Source: Gluconobacter potus (GTDB lineage: Bacteria > Pseudomonadota > Alphaproteobacteria > Acetobacterales > Acetobacteraceae). Taken from it: a stretch of 64,000 nt of DNA. Below the pieces are notes generated by a model. It saw only the letters and a program-made list of their open reading frames with translations. It was not told the origin of the DNA and made no database searches. The first letter of the stretch is position 1; the number at the start of each line of letters is the position of its first letter. The translations under genes and the position numbers were made by a program. Of the stretch, positions 26,958 through 35,250 are shown piece after piece. The DNA is taken from positions 93,998 through 157,997 of the forward strand of contig NZ_JABCQF010000006.1 in the NCBI RefSeq assembly GCF_015244705.1, read 5' to 3'.

Positions 26958-27271
26958 TGTTCGGTCTCCACTGCAAATTCGGGATGAACTGTCGGGCCAT
27001 GCGCCCGGATCTTTTCACGAACCGTGACAGGCTCTGGTGGAACAACGGCCTGCACTGCCGTATCATACACACCAACCACACCATCACGTTGGGCCTGTTC
27101 CGACGCACGGGAGAGCAACGCTTCCGCCTCATCCGCATCCAGCAGCGCCGCGCATCCAATGTGAAGATTCCACGTCCCGTCCGCGCACCACCAGACGGTA
27201 CGCCCATCCAGAAGGCGGTTGGCAGTCAGAACCAGCTTCTGGCCAGGTTCAAGTCGGACAGGACGTTTCAT
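26954..27271 (-). CDS. DUF2849 protein, first gene of the sulfite-reductase operon
   Basis: A 105-residue protein beginning MKRPVRLEPGQKLVLTANRLLDGRTVWWCADGTWNLHIGCAALLDADEAEALL, the DUF2849 pattern found next to cysI in many alphaproteobacteria. Function unknown; it is coupled to cysI by a 4-base overlap. The promoter should lie in the 208 bases to the Rrf2 stop, where an inverted repeat TGTAAAA-N13-TTTTACA lies. Confidence 0.85.
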
Positions 27272-27434
27272 CAGCGCTCACCTTCCTGATGAATCCCGAC
27301 CTGACCTTCAGACCGGACCCATCATGAATCCGCCCCTGTTCCCGCGCCTGAACAGCAGAACGCAAGCAGATCGAGAACAGGGAATTCACCACACAGGATC
27401 AAACATTGATCCATCATGGTAAGATATCCAGCCC

Positions 27435-27461
27435 TGTAAAACGCATTTCGTGGTTTTTACA
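27435..27461. promoter_or_regulatory. Candidate operator TGTAAAA-N13-TTTTACA before the sulfite-reductase operon
   Basis: Seven-base inverted arms at 27435-27441 and 27455-27461, 20 bases centre to centre, so on one DNA face. They lie between rrf2 and DUF2849. Binding by the neighbouring Rrf2 regulator is an inference. Confidence 0.45.
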
Positions 27462-27479
27462 AAATACTTTTTTTACTGG

Positions 27480-27926
27480 TTATATGGAGAAAGAAATCGG
27501 TGCCCGGCTTGGACGCTGCATTCCCGCCTCTTCCGCATTCTGCAGCAGATGCTCCAGCGTGACGGACGCCATCTTTTCCGAAACCTCCTGATCCACCGAC
27601 TGCCAGAACGGCTCCAGAACCTTGGTCCTCAGAAGATTAATTCCGTCCCCGGGCATTTCCGGATCTTCCGTCACAGTCCGGACAATCTCGTTCAGCGTAA
27701 TGGTCCGCGGTGGCCGCCCGAGGCGATAGCCTCCCTTGGGGCCACGGACACTGGAAAGCAGCCCGGCCCGGGACAGCGCCTGCAGCACGGGCTCGATCCC
27801 CCGACGCAGCATGTCGCCACGTCTGGCAATATCCGCACCACTCACAACCCCGGATCGACCCGCATGAAAAGCGACATCCAGCATGATGGATATGGCGGTC
27901 AAAGCTCTATCACGGCGGAGATACAT
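27480..27926 (-). CDS. Rrf2-family regulator without cysteines (CymR-like position)
   Basis: A 148-residue winged-helix protein: MYLRRDRALTAISIMLDVAFHA helix, then ADIARRGDMLRRGIEPVLQALSRAGLLSSVRGPKGGYRLGRPPRTITLNEIVRTVTE, the Rrf2 core. It has no cysteine at all, so it cannot hold the [Fe-S] cluster used by IscR, NsrR or RirA. CymR, a sulfur regulator in Gram-positives, also lacks one. Position directly upstream of the sulfite-reductase operon points to control of sulfur assimilation by a ligand or partner protein. Confidence 0.85.
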   Translation of the reverse strand: MYLRRDRALTAISIMLDVAFHAGRSGVVSGADIARRGDMLRRGIEPVLQALSRAGLLSSVRGPKGGYRLGRPPRTITLNEIVRTVTEDPEMPGDGINLLRTKVLEPFWQSVDQEVSEKMASVTLEHLLQNAEEAGMQRPSRAPISFSI

Positions 27927-28011
27927 GAGAATTCCGATTTGCTGCGACAGACGATATCATCATGACATAGTCCGATTTCATTTCGTCTATCTTGTTTTCC
28001 ATGCTGGAATG

Positions 28012-29163
28012 TCAATCGCCCTCTGAGGGGTTCTCATGATTTCCAACATATTCCCGATAAAAACGGTGCCCCAGAGACGTCAGGACCTCGTATCCGATCG
28101 TTCCCGCCGCTTCCGCGACATCATCGACACTGCGTCTGGGTCCGATCAGATCCACCATCATATCGGGACCAAGTTTTCCTTCCGGCACATCTGAAATATC
28201 CACGATCAGGGAATCCATCGAGACCCGCCCCAGGATCGGTAGACGGATCTCCTCGAACCACGCACAGCCCTGTCCGGCCCCAAGCCGGGAAAAGCCATCC
28301 GCATATCCAACAGCCACCGTTGCAATCCGGCGCGGCCGGTCAGGCCGATAGGTCAGGCCGTAGCCAACCCCCTCACCCGGCAGGATCTCACGGATCTGCA
28401 GAACATGGGCCTGAAGCCGAACCACCGGCGACAGCGGATTGGGGCCAGTCCGGTTGGGTGCAATTCCATACAGTGCGGCACCCGGTCGCACGACATCCAG
28501 ATGATAGTCCGTTCCCAGAAAAATCCCTGACGACGCCGACAGACTGAGCGGCGCAGGCGGCAGCCGAGCGGACATCTGCAGCATCCGGTCTTTCTGGGCC
28601 TGATTGGCCGGATGATCCGGCGTATCGGCACAGGCCAGATGACTCATGACAAGACTGACCTTCAGTCCCTCCATAAGCCCCGTATCTGCCTGCAAGATTT
28701 CAAGATCGGTGCCGGAGAGGCCGAACCGTGACATCCCGCTATCGACCTGAAGCACCGCTTCAGGGAGCACGTCTGTCCGCGAGCCCTCGTCACGCCACAG
28801 CGCTATCTGCTCAAGACTGTTCAGGACAGGCCGCAGACCATAACGCACACAGTCTCCGGACGCCCCGGGACGCGGACCATGCAGCACCGTAATCCGGGCC
28901 TTTTCCGACACAACAGACCGCAGCCTGATGCCCTCATCGACATGCGCGACAAAGAAATCCGTGGCTCCGGCATTCTCCAGAACCGGAGCAACCCGCTCGA
29001 TTCCCAGCCCATAGGCATCCGCCTTGACGACCGCCGCACAGGAAGCGCCTGAAGCCAGCGTCTGAAGATATCGGTAATTGGAAGCGATCGCGTCGAGGTC
29101 CACCCTCAGGCGGGCACCGGCGCGATAGGAAGGCCACAGAGGATCAGGACATGCGCTCATCAT
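28012..29163 (-). CDS. alr: Alanine racemase
   Basis: A 383-residue PLP enzyme giving D-alanine for the cell wall. The PLP lysine is in AAVVKADAYGLG (K47); VQVDSGMSRFG is the family's substrate motif (here LQVDSGMSRFG) and the C-terminal domain has GVGYGLTYRPDRP and LGRVSMDSLIVDIS with the catalytic Tyr region. It is divergent from the Lrp regulator. Two starts (MM) are equivalent. No signal peptide, so it is the cytosolic form. Confidence 0.95.
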   Translation of the reverse strand: MMSACPDPLWPSYRAGARLRVDLDAIASNYRYLQTLASGASCAAVVKADAYGLGIERVAPVLENAGATDFFVAHVDEGIRLRSVVSEKARITVLHGPRPGASGDCVRYGLRPVLNSLEQIALWRDEGSRTDVLPEAVLQVDSGMSRFGLSGTDLEILQADTGLMEGLKVSLVMSHLACADTPDHPANQAQKDRMLQMSARLPPAPLSLSASSGIFLGTDYHLDVVRPGAALYGIAPNRTGPNPLSPVVRLQAHVLQIREILPGEGVGYGLTYRPDRPRRIATVAVGYADGFSRLGAGQGCAWFEEIRLPILGRVSMDSLIVDISDVPEGKLGPDMMVDLIGPRRSVDDVAEAAGTIGYEVLTSLGHRFYREYVGNHENPSEGD

Positions 29164-29277
29164 GAAAGATGAGACTATCCCCTTCCTGATCAGAATATCC
29201 TGCCGGACGACCGCATAATCTTTCAGTTAACAAAAAATCTATGATCGAAAATGCGAAAATAGACCGATAATTCCATC

Positions 29278-29742
29278 ATGATCTTCGACCGCATCACCGA
29301 ATCCATCCTGCGCATCCTCCAGCACGACGGACGCCTCAGCAATGCCGAGCTGGCACAGCGTGTGGGCCTCTCCCCGTCGGCCTGCCTCCGACGCGTCCGC
29401 CTGCTTGAGGAACAGGGCGTTATCCGGGGCTACCGAGCCGTCATCGACGAACGCTCGGCCCACAAACTCACCACCGTCATTGTCCAGATCACCCTTGAGC
29501 GTCTGACGGATGAAACGCTCCGCCGATTCGAAGCCCGTATCCGCGAATGCCCCGATGTCCGGGAGTGTTATCTCATGACGGGTGAGGCCGATTACCTGCT
29601 CCACGTCGCCGCACGCGATCTGGCGGATTACGAACGCATCCACAAGGAAGAGCTCTCCCGCCTCCCTGGCGTCGTCCGCATCCAGAGCAATTTCGCAATC
29701 CGCCCCGTCGTCCAGCGGTGGATCAGCCAGGATTCCTCCTGA
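29278..29742 (+). CDS. Lrp/AsnC-family transcriptional regulator
   Basis: A 154-residue protein of normal length. The helix-turn-helix lies at residues 7-50 (ITESILRILQHDGRLSNAELAQRVGLSPSACLRRVRLLEEQGVIRGYRAVID), and the RAM ligand domain at 70-140 (VIVQITLERLTDETLRRFEARIRECPDVRECYLMTGEADYLLHVAARD). It is divergent from alr, which may be a target, as Lrp-like proteins often sense amino acids. Target is inferred from the 114-base shared intergenic region. Confidence 0.93.
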   Translation: MIFDRITESILRILQHDGRLSNAELAQRVGLSPSACLRRVRLLEEQGVIRGYRAVIDERSAHKLTTVIVQITLERLTDETLRRFEARIRECPDVRECYLMTGEADYLLHVAARDLADYERIHKEELSRLPGVVRIQSNFAIRPVVQRWISQDSS

Positions 29743-29762
29743 GTCGCCAAAAATCAAAAATG

Positions 29763-29786
29763 CATTTGCGAACCATTTGCATTTGC
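29763..29786. promoter_or_regulatory. Triple CATTTGC repeat before bfd
   Basis: CATTTGC occurs at 29763, 29774 and 29780, 47 bases ahead of the bfd start. Phased copies of a short motif suggest an iron-responsive regulator site; the match to a classical Fur box is poor, so Irr- or Fur-like binding is only a guess. Confidence 0.45.
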
Positions 29787-29832
29787 ACTAGGCTTGCTTC
29801 ATCGGTCCCAGTGAACGGAAGCCTGCTTCTCC

Positions 29833-30033
29833 ATGATCGTCTGCTCGTGCAACGCGCTGTCCCACCAGGACATCGAAATCGCAATCCACAACGGAGCATC
29901 CCGACCGGCGGAAATCTACTCAGCCCGGAAATGCAAGGCCAAGTGCGGCAACTGCGTCCCCGGCATCGTCTGCCTGCTGCGCTCGGCCCTTCAGAAAGCC
30001 CAGTCTGAACAGACACATCTCAACGCCGCATAA
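29833..30033 (+). CDS. bfd: Bacterioferritin-associated ferredoxin
   Basis: A 66-residue [2Fe-2S] protein with the four ligands arranged as CSC near residues 4-6 and KCGNC near residues 37-41, a Bfd-type spacing. Bfd reduces and releases iron from bacterioferritin. It sits tail-to-tail with bfr, and a shared terminator hairpin lies between. Length and motif are standard. Confidence 0.93.
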   Translation: MIVCSCNALSHQDIEIAIHNGASRPAEIYSARKCKAKCGNCVPGIVCLLRSALQKAQSEQTHLNAA

Positions 30034-30037
30034 AAAA

Positions 30038-30059
30038 CAACCCGGACAATGCCGGGTTG
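30038..30059 (-). terminator. Terminator of bfr
   Basis: CAACCCGG and CCGGGTTG arms (8 bp, 6-base loop) are followed on the minus strand by TTTTTTA. It lies just beyond the bfr stop and 4 bases after the convergent bfd stop, so it mainly serves bfr. Confidence 0.8.
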
Positions 30060-30089
30060 CTCGAAGATATTACTTACTCTGACGCTGCT

Positions 30090-30578
30090 TCAGTCCTGAT
30101 CGGGTGCCGAAGCGGAGTTCTTCTGGATATAACGCTCGATCCCAACCTGCTTGATCAGGTCGAACTGGCGATCAATGAAGTCCTCGTGCTCTTCTTCGTT
30201 GACGAGGATTTTCAGCAGCAGATCGCGCGAGACATAGTCCCGGACGCTTTCACAATAAGCGATCCCTTCCCGCAGATCCTGAATAGCCTTCTCTTCAAGC
30301 TTCAGATCGCATTCCAGGATTTCCTGAACCGTCTGACCAATCAGAATCGGGTTCAGACGCTGGACATTCGGCAGACCACCCAGGAACAGGATCCGCTCGA
30401 TCAGCCAGTCTGCATGATGCATTTCCTCAATGGACTCGTCATATTCCTTCTTCCCCAGATGCGTCACACCCCAGTGCCGCAGCGTCCGGGCATGAAGGAA
30501 ATACTGGTTGATCGCCGTCAGCTCATTCGTAAGCTGCGTATTAAGATGCTCGATCACAACAGGATCTTTGATAGCCAT
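30090..30578 (-). CDS. bfr: Bacterioferritin
   Basis: A 162-residue four-helix ferritin; ATG 30578 (MAIKDPVVIEHLNTQLTNELTAINQYFLHAR) is the usual start, and a 20-residue upstream reading to 30638 is not supported. The diiron ligands are in ELTAINQYF (Glu18), EEMHHADWLIERI (Glu51, Met52, His54) and VNEEEHEDFIDRQFDLI; Met52 also binds haem in this family. It stores iron as a 24-mer. A poly-C tract lies in its upstream region. Confidence 0.95.
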   Translation of the reverse strand: MAIKDPVVIEHLNTQLTNELTAINQYFLHARTLRHWGVTHLGKKEYDESIEEMHHADWLIERILFLGGLPNVQRLNPILIGQTVQEILECDLKLEEKAIQDLREGIAYCESVRDYVSRDLLLKILVNEEEHEDFIDRQFDLIKQVGIERYIQKNSASAPDQD

Positions 30579-30651
30579 GGTCCCAGACTCTCCGAAAAAA
30601 GATGAAGATATCGAACCCGGAGAACAAAGGAAAATCATATTCCCTCCACAT

Positions 30652-30662
30652 CCCCCCCCCCC
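30652..30662. repeat. C11 tract upstream of bfr
   Basis: Eleven C in a row, about 74 bases ahead of the bfr start. On the minus strand a TATGAT -10 lies 12 bases downstream of the G11 run, so the tract would sit in the promoter spacer or -35 area. Confidence 0.6.
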
Positions 30663-30748
30663 TCACAATACAGAATCAGACAACTCAGAAATGAGTGGAA
30701 GCCTATCGAGACACTCTTTCTGAGTGGTAGATTTCCGACAGCGGTTCT

Positions 30749-31723
30749 TCAGACAGCAATATCGTCAAGATCAGTCTTCAGCGCCTGCGGATCGAACTTC
30801 CCTTTCCGACCAATGAACACAAGCCGGGTGGCTGGATCGGACTGAGCCTTCTCCGGTGCCCGCCCGATGGTAATCCGGGATCCCGTCATCTGTAGAAGCA
30901 GCGCACGCTGCGGAGCGGTGGCAAGATAGAGGATACCTTTTGCCCGAAGCAGAACCGAAGCATGTCGCTCGATCACCGCGCGAAAACCCGCTAGGTCCAG
31001 CGGAGACTCCCGCCGCCATTCAAGGCTGACGAAATCATCATCAATGCTCTCCCCTTCAGTCCGGAAAAGGGATTTTTCCGTTTTCCGGTCCAGGGGACGA
31101 AAAAGCCCCTCATGCGTCAGCAGGCTGTCTGAAAAAGGCAGGACCGGTATCCCCCGCCCGATTTCCCTGAGCCGGTCTTCTGCATCCCGGACACCAGTTT
31201 TCCCGAGTTCATCCGTATGGGAAAGAACGATCATGTCCGAAAACAGGATCTGCTCCTTCCACAGAGGATCTTCAGTCACTCTTGCCTGTGCAACCACATC
31301 GGCTGCATTGACGACACAGATCACCCCTTCAAGGGCCGCATACTGCCAAAGAATGGGATCTGCCAGCGCCCTGCGCATTTCCTGAAGTTTCGAAACCCCG
31401 CTGCATTCGATAAAAATGGCCTCAGGCAACGGCCGACGAGACAGAACCATTCTCAGCGTAGAGAACAGATCAGCCTGCAGGGAACAGCAGATGCAACCAT
31501 TCCTCAGCGCCAGAACATCCTCATCCCGCCGCTCCACCAGCAACCCGTCAATATCAATCGCGCCGAAATCATTGACGAGAATGGCAAGACGCCGATGCTG
31601 CTGCGCTCGGAGCAGCCGGTTGAGCAGCGTGGTTTTCCCGGCCCCAAGAAAGCCGCCCACCACATGCACCGGAACGGCCGCAGCCTCTCCCAGACCAGCT
31701 TCCCGGCTCACACCACCCCGCAT
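30749..31723 (-). CDS. G3E-family (CobW/ZigA/YeiR-like) metal-chaperone GTPase
   Basis: A 324-residue protein. Walker A GFLGAGKTTLLNRLL is near residues 24-38; the metal-binding GCICC motif (ALRNGCICCSLQADL) near residues 74-82 and ECSG/SHTDEL for guanine recognition are in place; the C-terminal CobW domain ends ILYLATAPQRALLLQMTG. Zinc-chaperone members of COG0523 are known to load or support zinc enzymes, and in Acinetobacter ZigA works together with the hut pathway. Here it is the last gene of an operon with two metallohydrolases and overlaps the deacylase gene by 16 bases. Metal is inferred. Confidence 0.85.
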   Translation of the reverse strand: MRGGVSREAGLGEAAAVPVHVVGGFLGAGKTTLLNRLLRAQQHRRLAILVNDFGAIDIDGLLVERRDEDVLALRNGCICCSLQADLFSTLRMVLSRRPLPEAIFIECSGVSKLQEMRRALADPILWQYAALEGVICVVNAADVVAQARVTEDPLWKEQILFSDMIVLSHTDELGKTGVRDAEDRLREIGRGIPVLPFSDSLLTHEGLFRPLDRKTEKSLFRTEGESIDDDFVSLEWRRESPLDLAGFRAVIERHASVLLRAKGILYLATAPQRALLLQMTGSRITIGRAPEKAQSDPATRLVFIGRKGKFDPQALKTDLDDIAV

Positions 31724-33198
31724 TGTCCACGGACGGGCTGTCCCGGGAAAGCGTCCCGGTTGAGTTCGCCTCCGGAAATCACGGACTGACCATTGACCAG
31801 AAGATGACGAACCCCTTCCGAAGGACGGTTCATGACCGCGAAATCCGCGCGATCCGTAATCGTGGCGGCATCGAACACGACAATATCGGCATCACACCCT
31901 TCCTGAAGGCGCCCCTTCCGGCGCATCTGCGGGGAAACCGTCTCGAGGATTTTCGCGGGGCCAAGCGAACAGCGCCGCATGGCCTCGCATAACGAAACCC
32001 TGGAGCGCTCACGCAGATATTCCCGCAAAAACCGCGAAAAAGTCCCCGACGAACGGGGATGGGCCACCGCCGTCTCAGGCAAAGGCCAGTCCAGCCCCTC
32101 GTAAACGGAACCATCCGGAAGCGTCCAGGGCATGGCATCCGAGGCAATGACCCCGCCCGGATAAAGAACCGACACATCCAGCAGATCCTGCGCCGACGGA
32201 TCGCTCTCCACATCCAGAAAATGCCAGAGCACGAGCGTATCAGGCCGCTCCCGCTGCACGTCCAGAACCTCTTCACGGCTTTCGAACCGATGCCCGTCAT
32301 CGACCCGCTGGATTGCCGTATAGGGACTGCCCGTCCGCTCCCTGAACGCCGCCTCGCCAAAAAGCGGCGACCCGATCACCGTGGAGCCCGTTCCATACGG
32401 ATAGGCCTCGACCGTGATGTTCAGCCCCTGTTTCTGTGCCGTGGACACAAGCTCCGCCGCCTGCCGGATATCGAGCAGGCTCGTGCTGTTGAAATGACAG
32501 ATATGCATGTGCGCACCGGTCGCCCCCGCATAGCCGATCAGACGGGTATAGGCCTCAATCGAACTGCGCGGATCGATATTCGAGGAGTATGCGATATGCG
32601 TATAGGTCGGCACCTCATGACGCTTCGCCAACGTACAGAGATCCACGAGTTCCTTCGCCCCGACGCCGGGAACATAGGCGTGGGGAATACCGATCCCCAG
32701 CCCCCCTTCCGACAATCCCTGTCCGACCAGCGACAGAATATCCCGCAGTTCCAAAGAACTCGCCGTATTCTCGCTCCACCGGGGATCATCGTAACACTTC
32801 CCCATGAACGAAAGAGAAGGCTCCACCGGCCGGCCGATCATCGCGCTGATCCGCGCGAAGGCCCACGCAACCGAGGCCCCGTAATTCAGAACCCGCCCCT
32901 GCTCCTGCTGGCGCGCATACCAGTCAGAAACCGGCAGAATCCCGACTTCCAGTTCCAGAGACGTCGTCACCCCGTCAAACGCCTGCATGCGATCGGAGGC
33001 TACACATTGCCCATGGGCATGAAGATCAATGAAACCGGGTGCCACCACGAGCCCCGTCGCATCGATTTCACGCTGCGCATTGCCGGAAAAAGAGCCGACA
33101 CGCTGGATGATCCCGCCCTGCACCGCTACATCGCCGACCTGCTCCAGCCCCGTTTCCGGATCAACCAGCAAACCGTTACGGATCACGAGATCAAACAA
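31708..33198 (-). CDS. N-acyl-D-amino-acid deacylase family amidohydrolase (D-aminoacylase/D-glutamate-deacylase type)
   Basis: A 496-residue amidohydrolase. FIDLHAHGQC supplies the H-x-H metal ligands at about residues 57-66; DGVTTSLELEVG, LDIRQAAE and later VLWHFLDVESDP, VIASDAMPW complete a zinc amidohydrolase scaffold. The DGVTTSLELE signature I associate with D-glutamate deacylase members rather than hydantoinases. It would release an acyl group from an N-acyl-D-amino acid in the cytoplasm (no signal peptide). Substrate is not proven; next to a G3E chaperone and a permease it looks like a catabolic step for an imported compound. Confidence 0.8.
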   Translation of the reverse strand: MFDLVIRNGLLVDPETGLEQVGDVAVQGGIIQRVGSFSGNAQREIDATGLVVAPGFIDLHAHGQCVASDRMQAFDGVTTSLELEVGILPVSDWYARQQEQGRVLNYGASVAWAFARISAMIGRPVEPSLSFMGKCYDDPRWSENTASSLELRDILSLVGQGLSEGGLGIGIPHAYVPGVGAKELVDLCTLAKRHEVPTYTHIAYSSNIDPRSSIEAYTRLIGYAGATGAHMHICHFNSTSLLDIRQAAELVSTAQKQGLNITVEAYPYGTGSTVIGSPLFGEAAFRERTGSPYTAIQRVDDGHRFESREEVLDVQRERPDTLVLWHFLDVESDPSAQDLLDVSVLYPGGVIASDAMPWTLPDGSVYEGLDWPLPETAVAHPRSSGTFSRFLREYLRERSRVSLCEAMRRCSLGPAKILETVSPQMRRKGRLQEGCDADIVVFDAATITDRADFAVMNRPSEGVRHLLVNGQSVISGGELNRDAFPGQPVRGQCGVV

Positions 33199-33231
33199 AT
33201 CCTCATCCCTTCACGCCATCCGGGGCCGTTT

Positions 33232-34674
33232 TCAGTGAGACAGGTCCGAAAACAGCACCAGCAGATCCTCGATGGCGGGCGCGATGCTGGCCACAGGCGT
33301 GCGCTCGTTCAGGCCATGCATGAAGGAATCCGAGTTCTTGATGAAAATCGGGCTGATCCCGTAGCTCGGCACATCATGCGAGCGGAACCACATGCTGTCA
33401 CTCGCCCCTGAAGACAGCGCCGGGAAAACGGCAACTCCCGGATAGGCAACCTGCATCCCATGCTCGATCGCCTTGATCACATCCGGACGCATCGGAGACG
33501 CAGCAGTCTGAACCGATCCTTCCGTCGCATCCTCGATCTTCATGGACGGATCCTGCGCAGCCTGACGCAGTTCTTCCATAATGGCTGTCCGCGGATGGCC
33601 CGGGAAAATCCGGCAGTTGATATCGGCCGTCGCCTTCTGCGGCAGGGCATTCAGCGCATGCCCCCCCTCGATCATGGTCACGACGCAGGTCGTTCCGATA
33701 CGACCAATATAGGAGGGGTCTGAAGAAAGCGTGCGAATGGCTTTTTCATCCGCAGGGTTTTTCGCAAAAGCCTTCATGGCAGCAGCCATCTCCGGCTTCT
33801 GCCAGCGCGCGGCATTCAGGAAATAGCTGCGGCTGAGCTCGTTGACTTCCGGTTTGAAACGGTGCTGCTGAATCCGCAGAAGATCAGCCGCAAGCTCGTC
33901 GATCGCATTCACCGGACGCGGCTCGGAGGAATGTCCCCCCGGATTGGTCACGGTCAGGCGGAAATCGGCATAATTCTTTTCCGCACCTTCCCAGGTGAAA
34001 TAATCCGGCTTGCCCGTCTTCTCATCAAGCGTCCCGTTCGCGCCGTCCATGTTCAGCACCAGTTCGGCATTGGAGAGCTTGTCCGCGATGATGGCGCCCG
34101 TCGCCATCGTGGTCTCCTCATCCCCCGAAAACTCGATGATGATATCGCGCCGCGGCTTGTACCCCTCGCGTTTGAGCTCCAGAAGAGCAGCAATCGCCAG
34201 CGTGTCATCCAGCTTCATATCCGTGGAGCCACGGCCCAGAAGATAGCCGTTCTCGATCTGCGGCTTGAAGGGATCATGCGTCCAATCCGACGCCTTGGCT
34301 TCCACAACGTCCATGTGCCCTGAAATCACCAGCGGCTTGAGGGACGGATCCTGCCCCGGCCAGCGGGCGATCAGATAGGCTGTGTCCTTGTAAGGCGTGA
34401 TCGTAATATCGGACGGGGCGAAACCTCCCTTGACCAGCGCATCGCGGAACAGCGCAGCCACTTGCGGCGTCTGGTTTCCCGGCCCCGCGACCGAGCGCAG
34501 CGCAATGGATTTTTCAGCCAGATCCAGAGCCTGGTCCGCCGCTGCCTGATGATCCGCCGGCGCACTCAGCGCCTGAGCCACCATCAGGTCGCCGGCCAGC
34601 AGCAGAAAGCCGCTTTTCAGCAGGGCCTTGCCCATCCGCTTCCGAGAAAGCCGCGTCCGCTTGAATACGTTCAT
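33232..34674 (-). CDS. Exported M20-family peptidase
   Basis: A 480-residue protein with a signal peptide (basic KRTRLSRKRMGK then LLKSGFLLLAGDLMVAQALSA). Catalytic motifs of M20 metallopeptidases are seen: VISGHMDVVEA (metal His and Asp), GRGSTDMK, FSGDEETTM (general-base Glu pair), and the His in the dimer lid. It probably cleaves a dipeptide or N-acyl amino acid in the periplasm. M20 includes carnosinase-type His dipeptidases, so a histidine dipeptide is an attractive guess next to the hut genes, though other substrates are equally open. Confidence 0.85.
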   Translation of the reverse strand: MNVFKRTRLSRKRMGKALLKSGFLLLAGDLMVAQALSAPADHQAAADQALDLAEKSIALRSVAGPGNQTPQVAALFRDALVKGGFAPSDITITPYKDTAYLIARWPGQDPSLKPLVISGHMDVVEAKASDWTHDPFKPQIENGYLLGRGSTDMKLDDTLAIAALLELKREGYKPRRDIIIEFSGDEETTMATGAIIADKLSNAELVLNMDGANGTLDEKTGKPDYFTWEGAEKNYADFRLTVTNPGGHSSEPRPVNAIDELAADLLRIQQHRFKPEVNELSRSYFLNAARWQKPEMAAAMKAFAKNPADEKAIRTLSSDPSYIGRIGTTCVVTMIEGGHALNALPQKATADINCRIFPGHPRTAIMEELRQAAQDPSMKIEDATEGSVQTAASPMRPDVIKAIEHGMQVAYPGVAVFPALSSGASDSMWFRSHDVPSYGISPIFIKNSDSFMHGLNERTPVASIAPAIEDLLVLFSDLSH

Positions 34675-34754
34675 GCCTTACCCCTTTTGATGCCCTGAAA
34701 ATCCAGAGACGAAACCACGATCAGACGCCGCCTTCCTAACTCCCGGCGGGAACA

Positions 34755-35249
34755 TCATTTCGCAGGAAAACGTTTTTTATTCACATCGTTCCTCGATGCC
34801 ACGACATCGATTTCGACCAGCCAGTGAGGATTGGTCAGATGCGGAACCTCGATAACGGTCCGCGCCGGAAAACCGCTTCTGAACCTGGCCCGATAAGCCT
34901 GCATCATGCCGTCGAAATCCATGTGGCCCAGCCGCGGATCAGCCACCAGATAGACATGCATCTGCACGACATCCTGCAATGTCATCCCGAAATGCCCGAG
35001 CGCCGCCGAGATCTGATCCAGCGCACTGCGGGTCTGCTCCGCGGTTGTGGTGCCGGAAGCCCTGTCCGACGCAGGCCCCAGACCGGAGACATAAACCGTC
35101 TCCGCTCCCGCCGGGACCTGAACAGCCGCCGAAATCGGAAAATCATCCTGCGGATCAGAATAACGCTGCACGCCCTGCGCCGACGCAACCTGCCCACTCC
35201 CCGCTACCCCGACAGCAAGCAGAGCAACCTGACACCACCGACGCCGCAT
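34755..35249 (-). CDS. Exported RidA-like (YjgF/Rid family) protein
   Basis: A 164-residue protein starting ATG 35249, one base after the permease stop (TGATATG). This start gives a clean signal peptide (MRRRW, then CQVALLAVGVAGSGQVASA, cleavage near A-S-A/Q); an alternative start at 35276 adds nine residues. The Rid domain follows: SISAAVQVPAGAETVYVSGLGP, LDQISAALGHFGMTLQDVVQMHVYL and ARTVIEVPHL with the Arg that binds carboxylates in Rid proteins. Rid enzymes hydrolyse reactive 2-imino acids, normally in the cytosol; an exported form is unusual. Confidence 0.75.
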   Translation of the reverse strand: MRRRWCQVALLAVGVAGSGQVASAQGVQRYSDPQDDFPISAAVQVPAGAETVYVSGLGPASDRASGTTTAEQTRSALDQISAALGHFGMTLQDVVQMHVYLVADPRLGHMDFDGMMQAYRARFRSGFPARTVIEVPHLTNPHWLVEIDVVASRNDVNKKRFPAK

Positions 35250-35250
35250 A

